Of a DNA stretch of 64,000 nucleotides, positions 47,571 through 60,293 are shown piece by piece; the stretch's first letter is position 1; each line of letters opens with the position of its first letter. Where the stretch lies: contig OZ018412.1 in NCBI GenBank assembly GCA_963969595.1, forward strand, positions 27,900,339 to 27,964,338. The letters are read 5' to 3'. Position numbers and translations under genes: made by a program. The notes below the pieces were generated by a model that saw only the letters and a list, made by a program, of their open reading frames with translations, was not told the DNA's origin and ran no database searches. The stretch comes from Neckera pumila. Lineage: Eukaryota; Streptophyta; Bryopsida; Hypnales; Neckeraceae.

Positions 47571-47753
47571 AGGCATCCAAGGGCGACCCGGTATCCAATG
47601 CATCCCTTTCTAGGAAGGGGCATCATTTCAGAACCTAAATGTAGGCATACCAAACATAGCTCCTTATTTTTTGATTGAAATAATAAACCATGTATGGTCC
47701 ACCTAGAAAGGGATGCCATTGGATACAAGGTTGCCATTGGGTACCTCTACCTT
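47571..47753. mobile_element. Small foldback element, about 180 bp
   Basis: Two inverted segments of about 45-50 bp face each other. The left contains GGTATCCAATGCATCCCTTT and the right its imperfect complement, separated by about 85 bp. This is the form of a small MITE or snap-back repeat. No clear target duplication could be fixed. Confidence 0.55.
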
Positions 47754-49817
47754 AGTCACCATTGAAGGCACCTTAACTGCCTTTGTGCCTATATGATGCA
47801 ATCTAGCACAAATATATCAACCTGGTAAGTTACAACCCTATTTGTGCTGGGTTGCATCATTAGTGTACATTTCAAACTTTCATGTGTACAAATGAAAAAA
47901 TTTGTAGAAATATTTGTTGACTTTGATGACTTATAAAGTAATTACTTGGGATAAAGCAACTTCTAATTGTCAATGTAATTTGATTTCATGGCATTGTATA
48001 TTATATAAATATTTATTGTTACTCTACAAAAATGCACTACTTTTGAATTAAATATTGTTCTAATTGGGACTCGTGAACCTCCATGTATACAAATAAAAAT
48101 ATTTGTACAAATATTTGTTGACTTTGATGACTTCTAAAGTGACTTTCTTGAAGTAAGGCAACCTTAGTAATTGTTAAGGCAACCTAATTTCACTTTTTGT
48201 ATAGAGGCTGGGTCAATTTGTTTTGTGGATTTGTGTTTTTGTGAGAGGCTCCAAGTCTTCATTTGGGATTGGACAAAAGGTTTGAAATTTGTACAATCAA
48301 GCTTTAGATGTAAGGTGTCCCTTAGTATTTCCTTGAGCTAAGAGCTCCTATAATTGCCATTAATAGCAATTAAGCATATTAACTATTACAAAGTATTATT
48401 ATTAGATATATAAAAATGTTGTTTTGTATTTTAATGGGAAGTGAAAGAAGATTCTAAATGATTTTAGAATGCATTATTTGGATATTGTTTGAGTCTGTTA
48501 TGTATTTTGTCAAATTATTCTTTATGGTTGTAACAATAATAGATTAGGTTTAGAGTATATTATGAAGTAGGTAAAATATTACAAAAAATATGAGGCCCCC
48601 AGAAGGCCGCTAAGCTTGGCCCCCCGTGGTGATATTATTAAAAAAAAAAAAATTGAAATTTGAAACGTGACGTGGTTGCATTTCGACCATGTCAGTGCTA
48701 TCAGCGCCACGCCAGCGCCACATCATTTTTTTAAAATTTTAAAATTTTTTTTAAACTTTAATTTTTGTAATTGCACCCCGTGGGTGCCGAAAATCATGCA
48801 CTCACAGTCTTGTTGAGGCCTGAAATTTTTTGTAATGTGTCAAAAAGTCACTATTTGATTTTTAGAAAGTGGGATGAAAAAGTGATATGTCGTCTGTAGT
48901 CTATGTATTAATGGATGAAATATGTCTTTCTCTTGAAAGAATCCTAGGTTACACTTCCTTGATATTTTAATAAAGTTTTTTAAGATAAAACCTTTGATGA
49001 TGGAAAATCTACATAGGGGCAATTTCTGTGAACGACCTTGCAAATCTTCTTTTTCTTAATTATCAATACTTTAAATTAGGCAATTTGTTTGTTTTGATTT
49101 GTTTCATTTGTTACAGTGAGATCTCTTGGACCATGCATCCTCTTGTCACATTCTTGGTATAGTCAAAAAGCCGTCAATGAGGAGGGGTACTTGGGCTTTG
49201 TTTTGTGGCATTCCAACTCATGTTATAAATGTTATGAATTTTGGAGTTAATTTTTTGAATTAAAAATTTAGAAAAACATTTTTACTTTTATTTTACTATA
49301 TTGTGGCACAAAGCAATGAAGGCAATTGGTTTTGGTTTGGAAATACTCCGTACAGCCTTGTAGCAAATCTTGATAAATGATTTAAAGGCTACAAATAGGA
49401 AATACCTAGTTCAATCATAACATTATTAAACCATAGATTTTCTACTCCCCAGGTGGAAACATAATTCTTCCCTAGATACCTTAGGGGAAGCTCAATTATA
49501 ATATGAGCACATGATTGGTGAATAATTTCTAATCTTCTTTGGAACTTAAAATTGGAAATTTTAAATTGTCAATTAACTATTGGGCCAAGGCTTAGAGATT
49601 TCATTTAATATTTTGAATTCTCACTCAACTAATGGTAGTAGCAAACTTCAGAATACAAAATATTCAATTTGGCCCAAAAAAATTAAATATTATAATAATT
49701 ATTAGTATCCAAGATCGTAACATTATTAACCAAACTCAAGATCGTAACATTATGAGCTAATGAAAGATACTCAAATTTGGATATTTTTTGGTCCGCAATG
49801 ACCTTAAACTACCTTGA
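47754..49817. other. AT-rich intergenic DNA with decayed repeats
   Basis: No gene is supported. Near 47875-48000 and 48065-48200 two related segments each carry TTTGTTGACTTTGATGACTT and end in a version of AAGGCAACCTAATTTCA, similar to the right ends of the MITEs at 20281-20799. A GC-rich island sits at 48595-48630, followed by A- and T-runs up to 48770. Confidence 0.45.
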
Positions 49818-50046
49818 ATGATGGCCAAGTAGTCAGGACTTCTAGTGGAATCCATGAGGTTTCCGGTTCAATTCCCCATGCTGACATTGCTTGCATGGGG
49901 GCTCCTCAAGTTGGCACACAAGGAGTTGTTGTTTGTCCCTCCAATTGATGGGGATTAAGTCCATTGCAAAATCATGGCTGTGTTAGGTCTGTCCTAGCTG
50001 TAGCCCTCAAAGGTCGTATGTTTCAAAACAAAAACAAAAAATAAAA
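49818..50046 (+). mobile_element. tRNA-derived SINE
   Basis: An internal RNA polymerase III promoter is readable. Box A is TGGCCAAGTAG at 49822-49832 and box B is GGTTCAATTCC at 49865-49875, 43 bp apart as in tRNA-derived retroposons. The sequence after box B does not fold as a tRNA, so it is not a tRNA gene. The element ends in an A-rich tail of CAAAA and CAAAAA units (about 50021-50046). The flanks TACCTTGAAT (left) and TACTTTGATT (right) may be an eroded target duplication. Confidence 0.7.
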
Positions 50047-50242
50047 TGAGATACTTTGATTCATAGGAAATTCATATTAGAGTTAATTGTAAAGTTCATT
50101 TGGGATGTTAGAAGAAGGTTTAACTAAAGAGACTTGGCACCAAACTTTATCAACTTCTAGTTTTGGTGCTCCAAGAAGTTTCGTCCTCCTCTGTATTTCC
50201 TAAACTCTCACAATCTATATACTTTATGATTAGTTTCAATAA

Positions 50243-51155
50243 CCCTTGAAGTTTCGAGATTTTATTTTTATCAAAAAACACTGCAAATAAACATTTTCAA
50301 TGCAAAAAGCTAAAAACTTTACAATGCTTTTTTCTTCCATATTTCATCACAAGATCTTGCATAAACTCATATAAGAATTTATGGAAGAAATTTCAAAAAC
50401 TTTCAACACATAGATTGCAAGATATTTGCAACTAAAGTGAAGAAAACAATTTTTTCATCACTTTCCATAATTAGATTGTTTGACTTTGAATCTTTTTAAC
50501 TTAAAAATTTTTGCACTACATATCTTGAATTAACTTTTTGTTGTTGAAGATTTGAATTGAAAGTTAAGGAAAAAAAGGTTCAAAAATATACATATGATTT
50601 TTATTCCTTAAAAAGGATTAAACTCATTATGTAGAATTAGATAAAAGATTGAAGGAAAAATTAAATCATCCGTAGCTTTAAATGGAATTGAAATATACTA
50701 ATCTTAATGATAAGATTGTTTTTGCAAGCATGCTTAATCTTGTAAACTGCTTTTTTATTATGAAAATTATGAAAATTGTGCTCAATTAAATCCAATACAT
50801 TAATTTTTTAAGAAGTTTCTATCATTGCCCGCAAATCAAGAAGCTCCATAACTTCTACATCACTAATCCAAAATAGAATGAATCAAAGCTCTCAATATAG
50901 ACAAAAATATAGTCTAGAAATATTTTAAAACAAATTTCAAGTTTTTATGGATTTTGCTTGGTTTCTCTTGTTTTGAGCTTATTATAATATAACTTTGGCT
51001 CATGAGCATTGGTTGAAATAAAAAATATATTCACTAAAAGCCAATGTGTGTTACTATTTTAAAAGAAAATTAAAAAAATCACCTCAAAATTTGAGGTTAT
51101 ATAAGCCTACCTAAAATCTGTTTTGTCCCCTAAGGGAGCAATGAGACTTTAAGGA
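50243..51155 (+). mobile_element. piggyBac-type MITE, type 2
   Basis: The right end, GAGACTTTAAGGA, is followed by TTAA (51156-51159). The left end begins CCCTTGAAGTTTCGAGA after a decayed ATAA. It is collinear with 8805-9712, including a version of ATTTTGTCCCC(T/A)GAGGGGACAA near the right end. Length is about 913 bp. No coding capacity. Confidence 0.78.
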
Positions 51156-51159
51156 TTAA

Positions 51160-53822
51160 ACTAACTCTTGAATACATACTATGTGGAAGAATCCCACAAA
51201 TATTGGAGGATGAAAAACACCTAATGGTATTGGCTTGTCTGCAAAAGTATCCCATGTACATTCTTGTCTAAAAGGATCAATTTCCGTACTTGAGAACCTA
51301 GGGTTGATTTTAGATATACAAATTTTTGACTCAATGAAAATCTATGATTTATTAATATAAATTCTAAAAAGTGCATTCTACAAGAATTTAGAATCCCTAT
51401 TCAACTGCCAATAAGACCTAAGGAAAGCTTTTATGGTTCAATAATAGGAATTGTACTCAAAGTCATATTCAACTACATTTAGGTGTTAATACTTTAATTC
51501 CTAAGTATTTTGACTTCCATATTCTATTTGATAGAGGACTTTAAATCAATGTTTTGATTAAACACCTTCTCATTCATCCAAAACAATACTTAAATATTTG
51601 ACATGTGCTCTTTCTTTATGAACAATTTGAATTTTCTGAGGTAAATAATACATTCACTGCAGCCTCTAGACAATGTGAACATTCAAATAGAATTGAATTT
51701 CAAGAACCCAAAGATCAGCTAAATATGACATATAGAAATAGAAGCTAAAATGCAAATAAAAGTTGAAAGAAAGAAATGTGTTAAAGTCATAAGAAGAACC
51801 AAGAGTGTCACAAATAGGACTACTAAATTTTTAAAGATGCCTTTGGATTTGGATATTGAACATCTTTTTCTGTAATGTGCTTGATGTTCATTGAATGGAG
51901 GCCTAAAACTTGGTTTTCAACTCCCTACTATCATCCATTTCTAAACCATCTATTGTATAAAAGAGAAGAATTATAAAAATTTGATGAATAGTATCCTTTA
52001 AGCTATGGTTGATAATATTGAAGCTGTAAATGACAAAGTATCAATGACATTATCTAATTTTTTTGTGAAATGTTTTTTATAGTCATGCTATATCATCATA
52101 CAAGTCTATTGTAGTTTGAGTTTTGTATTTGAATGTGAAGTTCTTGCATATACTTGTAAATCTGCACTATATAGAATATAAATTTCTCTTAACTTTAGAG
52201 TCAATGCATTCATTTGGAACATATGCACATGCTCAATTGTAATCTTTACATCTGTCCAATAGCAAATTCGGTTTTGAATTTACAAATTTAACTTTTCAAC
52301 ATTAATCACCATAAATATATGGTTCTCATATTATACTGTTAGTAATACATGCTTTCAACACTTTTGTTTAGCAAATTGTACATGTCTTTGTAATAAGGCA
52401 ACATTTTCTTTATTTTATGATTAATGGTTGTGTTACTAACAAGGCAACTAATCTTCAAATTAGCATACTCATCTACAAAAGTGGTGCATACAGAATTGAT
52501 CATCCATTACTTCTTCAGTGACAAGATTTGTCATCTAATAGGCAAACAATTTTGAAAGCATTCCATCCATTGTAATGCAAGTTATAAATATCTACATCTA
52601 CTAGCGCCTTATAATTGTGATTGGTAGGTCTAAAAAATTATTGAAGGTCGTAGACCATGTTGTGTAATTTGTTTGTCGATGTCCAGTGAAAAAGAGGGAC
52701 ATGTTAAAACAATCACAAGTGCAAGTGGGTATGAATCAAGCCTCATGATAGAACCTAGAAGAGGTGTTATATATGGCTTGGAAGGGGGTCCAAAATAATG
52801 CTAAATTGCACCCAAAAAAAGATTGGCAAAAAAATGGTGACAAACCATGAAATTTTTTACTAGACTGAGACTTCAAATTTAAAACAAATCTTGGATGAAA
52901 TTGCCAAATTGTAGATGAAAACAAAATTATACATACATGATATGTACTAATGTGATGTTTTATATCCAAATGTGAATGAATTTTCAAATTGATAGCACAC
53001 TATAACATTTTATATTGCCACTTTGGCACTTCATAATTTCATCCCAACATTTCATCCATAACTGCAGGGCTTTTTTTTTGGAGTTGTCATTATGCGCATG
53101 CTCAGAAGTTTGAATTTGGCGCAAGCAGCCTTGCCAAAGTTGCCAGTCTCTGGCCATCGCGCCTCCGCACTTGCCTGCTACAAATCCGCCCGCCACAACG
53201 AACGCATCACTCTTTTGCCGCGCATTCATTGCCGTCGCTTGATCACATCCTCACTGTCCTGCATTCATCTAACTTAGCTCCTTCTTGATATGCATCCCTA
53301 TTGATGAGTGCCATCGATGCAATCCTTTCACAAAGCCCTCGCCCAGTTGGTCATTTATACTACGTCACAAACGAAATATCCATCCGTGCAGCATTCCCAC
53401 GTCACAAATTGAATAACTGACCCCTTGCTGTGTCCTGCTCCCAAGCGTTGCTACGTACGCAACTAGTATTTTCCCGCGGAATCAGATTTCAAAAAGTTGT
53501 ATCAATTTGAGGGCCAGCAACATTAGGTTCTTGTCAAAACTTGGCTTGGGAGCTTGAGGAGTGGCACACTAGTAGCCATGGTGTTTGAGCATTTGGTCAT
53601 GGTGGTGTGTCCGCAGGAAAGAGGTAAAAGGGAATGAGGGAACGGAGAAAGGATGTGTTGCGTGAGTTTGGTGATGTTATGACATTTGGGATTTGGCATT
53701 GAATGGATTGATTGTTGGGATTTGTGGGGGTTATGTCATTATGAGGCGGACAATGCAAGGAATGTGGTTTGGTGCATTGGTGTGATTGTTTTTGAATGTG
53801 TTGGTATCCAGGAGAGTGAAGC
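51160..53822. other. Intergenic DNA upstream of the kinase pseudogene
   Basis: The first 1.9 kb are AT-rich without recognisable features. From about 53050 the DNA becomes less AT-rich, as in the pseudogene that follows, and may contain decayed 5' parts of it. No LRR exons could be recognised. Short frames on both strands between 53092 and 54022 lack known motifs. Confidence 0.4.
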
Positions 53823-55098
53823 ATGCAGTGTAGTTGTATTTTGAAAGTAGGGAATGAGGCGCGGTTGGCGCCCGTGGCCTCGTCGTCCGGTGAGGAAGTT
53901 GTTTCTAGAAGTAGCAAGGTTGTGTGGATGCACTTGGTTTTGATAGAGGTGGGGATTGCCTTGATCCTTGCCATTGCTATTCTATTATTGATGATTTGTT
54001 GTGTGCATATGCGGCAGGGCATTCTTGTTGCTCAAGATTCGTGGCCAAAAAAGTTGGTATCCAAGCAGCTTCATTTGTAACCACTTGCCCGGTGCTGACC
54101 CGCAGGAGCTCAAAGACGCTTGCAAGGATTTTAGCAACATTATTGGGACGTACTCGGATGGAGTGTTGAACAAAGGCACGCTTGCAAGCGAGACGCAGTT
54201 GCGATGACAAGCATTTGCATGTCCTCCTCGAACTGGTCGTCAAATTTGAAGCTTTTGTTTTGTTGCAAAATCAAGAGGCTGGAACGCATGAAGCACAAGC
54301 ACTTGGTGAACCTCGTGGGGTATTGCAGCAAGGACTCCCCCTTCACGCACATGCTGGTATTTGAGTACGCCTCCAATGGCACGCTCGCAGACCACCTGCA
54401 GAACTCGAAAGAGATGGAGCATCTGGACTGGGCGACGTGCATGCGCGTCACATAGGCGCCGCCTACGGCCTTGAGTACATGCACCACGACCTCAACCCCT
54501 CGTGCAACTACTTGAACTTTGACGCCAACATTATCTACCTCACGGATGCGTTTGCCACCAAGATCGCCAACTTCGGCATTGCCCAAATGGCTCCTGACAA
54601 GCGGCTAGACCACAAGTTTAGCTGTTTTTACATCAACAATGATGTTCAATAAAACATCAAGATGTTTTATTGAACATCATTGTTGATGTAAAAACATGGG
54701 TTGTCAACTATAATGTCCACAAAATTGCGTTCCAAAATATAGTGAAAACATCCTAAAAAATATGGGTTTCTTAATATAGTGTTGGCGTCTTTGTGCTCCA
54801 CACCATTAGCGGTAGATTCGCACATGACGGTGCCGATTGGGCTTCCGAGTTTCTAACGGATCCTTTACTTACCCCACGCTTAGTGGATCCCAAGTTCAAA
54901 CTCCACAATGGCAAGGAGTTGGCCGCATTGTGTAAGATAGTGAATCTCTGCCTCTCTAGCAAAGGCTACAAGCGGCCGTCCATGCGTACCATGAGCCACT
55001 CGCTAGCAAGGGAGCTCAATGTGACACCCGAGACGGCCACCATGAAGATGTTGCCACTACTGTGGGCTCAGCAGTGCCTCCTGGACGACAGCGCATGA
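53823..55098 (+). pseudogene. LRR receptor-like kinase pseudogene (At1g63430/At5g41180-like kinase part)
   Basis: The pieces follow a plant LRR-RLK from membrane segment to C-terminus but lie in several frames. A transmembrane segment (LVLIEVGIALILAIAILLLM) lies in frame 53823-54079. The kinase start (LPGADPQELKDACKDFSNII) is around 54080-54200. The glycine-loop-to-hinge part (HLVNLVGYC, MLVFEYASNGTL) is at 54204-54455. The catalytic part (GLEYMHHDL, IANFGIA) is at 54437-54652, and the C-lobe with the motif RPSMR is at 54775-55098. At least three frameshifts and an insertion at about 54624-54770 break it. The HRD and DFG positions read HHD and NFG; this family is described from memory as having divergent kinases. 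The ectodomain is missing and no introns separate the kinase parts, which suggests a retrocopy or fragment capture. Confidence 0.8.
54624..54695. repeat. Perfect 35-bp inverted repeat with a 2-bp spacer
   Basis: The left arm is 54624-54658, the spacer AA is 54659-54660 and the right arm is 54661-54695. The arms are exact complements. The palindrome sits inside the kinase pseudogene, between the activation-segment region and the C-lobe, and ends the reading frame there. It could be a remnant of a small foldback insertion or of aberrant repair. Confidence 0.9.
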
Positions 55099-58000
55099 TC
55101 GAGCAGCTTTGCCATCACTACAAAGAATTGGCATCCCATATGACAAGGAATTGACAAATGTTTGTCCAAATTGTCGAATTGGCTTCCGGTCAATGCCAGT
55201 TTTGTTGATTCGTACATTTCTTTCAGTTTTAGTCAGCTTCCTGTCAATTATTCACATATGTCTTACTTTAAGGCAGGCCACGTGGAAAACTCTAAGATTC
55301 ACAAAGCAATCTTCATCTACCTGTTTTCAATTCACTTCTCTTTCAATCGTGCTATGCGTACTTTTATATTTGTTTCTTCATGTGTCAGTTGCATTTTGAA
55401 GCTCGTGGTGGCTATGGCTTCCACCACTACCCCTTCTCTTCATTCTTATGCATCATGGATCGCGCCTTCTGTGCGGACATTGCGAGGTGCATGGTGATGT
55501 AATTCTATTGGAAAGGCCTTGTGTGGTAGTAGGGTTTGGAGCCAGATTTGTTGGTTACGGCAGTGTGAAGGAAAATTAGGTTCATGTAGCAAAAAATCTC
55601 ATTTGAATTTGAATACTTCATTCCTTATCTTGAATTGATTAATTTTAAAATCGAAGAGGTGTGTGCTAGAGGAGTTAGAGCTAGAGACGTAATTTGAATC
55701 GGGAATGATGGTGGAGCTTGGTGTTTGACTGTGGATTAGGATTTGGGGTCATATAATGGCAATGTGAAGAAATAAAGTACTCAAATCTCATATAATTGCA
55801 TTCTAATGTGATTCTGCGGTTGCTTTTATGTAATTAATGTTACAAATTAGAGCTTTTTGACGAGGTTTTGATGAGGTCGTGGAAATGGTCGTGGTGAACT
55901 ATTGTAGCTTATGGAACCGGTGAAAGGGCTTCATTTAGGGTTACTCATTGGCGGACCTCATACATTGTGGGATGTCGAGCTGTTTAGCACACTTCCTTGT
56001 TTTTTCTTTGCTTTTTGTAGTTGAAAATTCAAGGGCTCATTTTCTTGTTTGCCAATGCGATTTGGTTTGGACTTGAGTGAGGGTAGTTTTGCTGTTCCAT
56101 CTACCATACTGTAGGTATTCACTGTCTAGAACTAGCAAAATAATTAGCTAGAGATCTTCATTTGCATTGCCCAAGTTGAAGAGAGAAGGAGATTTGTCTG
56201 AAGGAGAGCAATCAAGGTTGGTGCTTGCTCCAGCACGTTTCAACCGGTAAACTAATTGCTTGCTGTCTCACCAACTTCATCGTTCCTCCTGTAGCATCCT
56301 GTCCAAGTTTCCATCCAATTGGATCATGCTCGGCAGATGTTGGGGCTTGGTCGCGACATTAACAGAATTAGCCTGCCCTGTCTCTGGTTTCATTGTGCGC
56401 AGGACATTCTCCAAGAAATTTTCAAGTTTGTGTGGCGCAAACTGCCAAAAGTAAGGATGCCATTTCGTCAAATTCAATTAAATCCGCTGTTGTATTCCAA
56501 AACTCTAAGCCCTTAACAAGCCCTAAACAAGTTTGTTGGATTTTGAATACAGAGCGCTCAAAGGAGATCGACTCTGAGGAGGTAGATCTTTGAGGTAAGA
56601 ATGTTCTGCCTCTTAACTCATCTACTTGCATATGATCATAAACGCTTACCTTGCTATAAAAGATGTGTATAGACTCTTTTGATTGCAGCTTGATAATTAT
56701 TGCGTAAGATTTCTGAGAGGTTGCTTGAAACAAGTCGTCTTGGTACTGATTTCTCTACAAGTAGGCAGTGCAAGCCCTTCTAAAAAGTCACGTGGAACCA
56801 ACAGTAAGTATTGTAGTATTGTCAATGTTCATCACTCTTTTTGTCGTTTGAGATGCCAAATACTTGTGAAATGCCTTTTTGAATAATTCAGTTCATTTTA
56901 TTTATCTAGGGTCATAGCCAGTTGTGAGTATCTAGTTTACTTCATTGCATAAGTCGGGATTGAGGGTTGATAGGTTAGAAGTTAGATTAAGGGTTTCACT
57001 CAATGGAGCTCCTTCACTTTGTAATTCTTCACTAGCTGCAGATTTGGTTCTTGTGCAACAAACGTAACATTACATACCAGAGTCATTACTCCCTTTCTAG
57101 AATGTGGTGAAGACAAATATACTTCCCCCGAATGCTTGGGACCCAATCTTTGCTTAACGTTAAAGATAGAGAGCAAAGCATTTGTGACGTACCCATGAAC
57201 AAATCCCTATGTAGACATTTATGCTTGGTGGCTAAATGAAATTAGAGGTGGGCTATTAAAAGTTGAAATTTAACTAGAAGTTAGAACATAGAGCCAAGAG
57301 ACAAAAAACGACCCCTCTTAACATTGGTATATAGTGTTATAGAGGTGAGTTTTCGCGGATATTGAAACCCGAGGAGTCTTAAAATGTGAATGCTATCATG
57401 GGCGCAGTCAATTCAGATGACTTGAAGTTAAGTTGTGAATATCTCGGTCTTTTCATTTCTAGTAAGTTGCGCTTAGCAGGATAGCAAATTTCCAAAGAAC
57501 TAGAGGTACCTTTAAATGATCATACTTTGGAGGGTGCACAAGTATTGCAACTAAAGTCATGTGACAGAGGGTAGTAAGAAGCAATGAAGTTTCAGTGTTT
57601 CATGTAATACTTAGGCTTGTCTGGCGCTTACAAAATTGGTTTGGCTAAATCTTTAAAGATTTGCAGGATGCCGCAGAAGCTGTGGAACCGGAGGAAATTG
57701 AAGGCACTCGCACTTTAAAGAGGCAGAGAAAGAAAATAGGGATGAGGAGCTGTTGTGATTGTAAGCGGTTGCATGTTAGTTGTAGAGCACTGGCCGGAAA
57801 ATGATCCTAGTGTGCACAGTAGGTGCCGTTTTAAAAACAAAAGTTTGGAAAATAATCCTGAAGACGTTTGGGTTGAGTGTCCATGAAGGTGTACAAGGAG
57901 AGACTTACTGTGTGAGTGTGTATATTGTGATAAGATTTAGACAAGTTTGTTCCTGCTTGCTACGCAAAGAGTCAAATTCGTCCCTGCGCTGCTTACGTTG

Positions 58001-58850
58001 GTTGTTGTACAGGAAATAAGCACTGTGGAGGACGTCATCTAGTGTGTGCAAAGCCTATCAAGTAGGTTTTCATCTATAGAATGTTCAATTTCATTGTATA
58101 TATACCGTGCAGTAATAACATCTCGAATGCAGATGTTCAAAATTCTATTCTTTTCAAGTATGTGACTGGGGCATACCATGAATTATTTTGCTCATTTTTA
58201 AAGCTTTGTGGCAACTAATTGATTGTGAGAAGGGCCTCCAACTGTACCATACTACCGCACAATTAATCTCAGCAAGTCAATTTCTAGGTCTGTGCATCGA
58301 CCTAAGCACCGCGGTCCGCTGACCATCTTTTTTCTAGAGAAAAGCACAACAGTAATTGTTGTGAAGGATAATTCGTGAAGCCATGCAACCGGGCCAGCAA
58401 GGAAACGGCTAGAAAAGCTGACGCAGATTTTGTCAGAAGTGACAATACTTTGACGAAGTTCCGTCAAAGAAGTGGCCGAACCTACACGTTTCCACTGACA
58501 AAGGAATTGACAAAGTTATGTTAATTTTTTGTCAAATAGGACACAGAGTTCCTTGTAGTGCATTTTCACTCACGCACTCACCGGAAGGTTTGTGTTGAGT
58601 CCAATCCAAGATCTTTTTGTATCATAGACATGATTTTTCAATGTAATTAGCTTTTGTTCGTAGTGTAGATGGATTTTTAATTTGACTATTCTCTAAAATA
58701 AACCCAAAATAGAGTTCAAACTTTAGGAGGTAAATTTATTTAAACTGGAATTGTTATTAATCCAAAGCACAACAATTGCAAGATTTTGAAATATACCGTT
58801 CTTTCTTATTGTATCAATCACTATGGCTTTAGAACTACTTATCAACACAT
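55099..58850. other. Intergenic DNA with possible exon debris
   Basis: No gene could be built. Two exon-like pieces deserve mention. One lies at 56689-56803, between TTGCAG and GTAAGT signals. The other, at 57667-57804, follows TTTGCAG and has a basic stretch then CCDCK. They cannot be joined in phase. Otherwise the stretch is ordinary, moderately AT-rich DNA. Confidence 0.4.
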
Positions 58851-59980
58851 TCATTTGCTGTTGATCTTCCAGCTTTACTGCAATTGTTCTTCTCTTTCAA
58901 TTCTTTTCCCCAAGATTCTCCTCATTTTTCTTCTTCTTTAGCTTTTCTCCAATTGATTTCTTGGCTTTGTCTTCTTCTAATAAATTCTCCTTTTTAGTCT
59001 TGCACTTCATTCTTAGATTATCCGATTATTGACAATATGCACACTTCTTTGTCTTCAATTCAAAATACTCTTTAGTCATTGTTATCTTGTATATTTATCT
59101 CAATTTCTCTTTTAATATTCGATGACATTAATCTAAATTATGTTTTTCAATTAATTATTCTCACTAATTCCAGTAATCCACTTTAAATTATCACCAATGG
59201 ATTTTATTTATAATCATACTTATCATATTCCAATTGACTTTAATTCTTTAACTTCTTCGATTGGTTTTATACACCGTCCAATTTATTACAAACTCCCTAA
59301 TCTCTCTTCACACAAATTTCTGATTGTTCAACACTCACAGTCACTCGACAGACTCCTTGTATTTGTCATATTTAATTTCCAATTGATTCACTTACAAATT
59401 TTCTCACTTAATCAAAATTATCCAAGTTAACCATTAATTCAAATCCCATTGGTAAACACTCCATAGTTCACTCAACCACACGTTTCCTTATCAATTTCTC
59501 ACAATTGTTCACCAACATCCATATCACAATTTTACTCTTCCAATTGATATTCTTCATTCACCGCATACACATCTATTTCCAATTGGACTCCCACTCATAT
59601 CCATAGTCTCAATTAATTCCAATCAAACATTCAATCACATACAACCATTGCACAAACTCATAATTGCAAACATACACTTATATTCATAACATCAAACACA
59701 AATTACAAAACACACACAATTGTTTTTTACTTCCAACTGGAAATGAATTCCTTTCACTGAGGTCGACTGAACTCCAATTGAGAAAATACCTGCCTATAAG
59801 CTCAAGTCTTCAACCAACTTAACTACCAATTGGATTTCCACTCCTTTACATCTCAATTCAATTGAATCACTATCCCAATTGGTAACTACTGCTAGTAAAC
59901 TCTTAAACTACACATCCAATTGTTAAAGTCTACAAATAGACATGCAAAACAACCAATTGGTAAAAACCAAAATAACATCC
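58851..59980. repeat. Pyrimidine-rich, simple-sequence-like tract with recurrent CAATTGG
   Basis: Over about 1.1 kb the plus strand is rich in C, T and A and poor in G. Motifs CCAATTG, CAATTGG, TTCTTCTT and CACTC recur irregularly. No protein-like frame exists. The strand asymmetry is striking but I cannot tie it to a known element. It lies just beyond the 3' end of the Dof-like gene. Confidence 0.5.
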
Positions 59981-60293
59981 AGACTACAAGTAGGAATTGT
60001 TAGGTCCATGATTCTTTAGCCCGACATATAGACTTAGACAATAGTATAGGACTTGTGTGTAGTGGTCATCAATTTACGCTAAAGTTGGCAGTTAGTGTTT
60101 ATACCAAATATTGGAAATCCATGTGTTTTGTTGATGTTTGGCTTTCCCATGATGCATTGCCAGATTGTGGTGAGAATTCTAGCTTTGAAGGAGGAATCAT
60201 GTTCTTTGCTAGAAGGTCCTATAGGAAATCATAATCAGCAAGACTATGGCCTTGTTTGAACTTGAACATAGCATCCATAGTAGTAAATATAGA

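Noticed and set aside
49818..49895. A tRNA gene
   Set aside because: Boxes A and B are present, but the sequence around them does not give the acceptor and anticodon stems, and the A-rich tail fits a SINE.
56689..57804. Two exon-like pieces suggesting a TSO1/CPP-type CXC gene remnant
   Set aside because: The splice signals look good and CCDCK after a basic stretch is suggestive, but joining the pieces at those signals shifts the second into a frame with an early stop, and the CXC spacing is incomplete.
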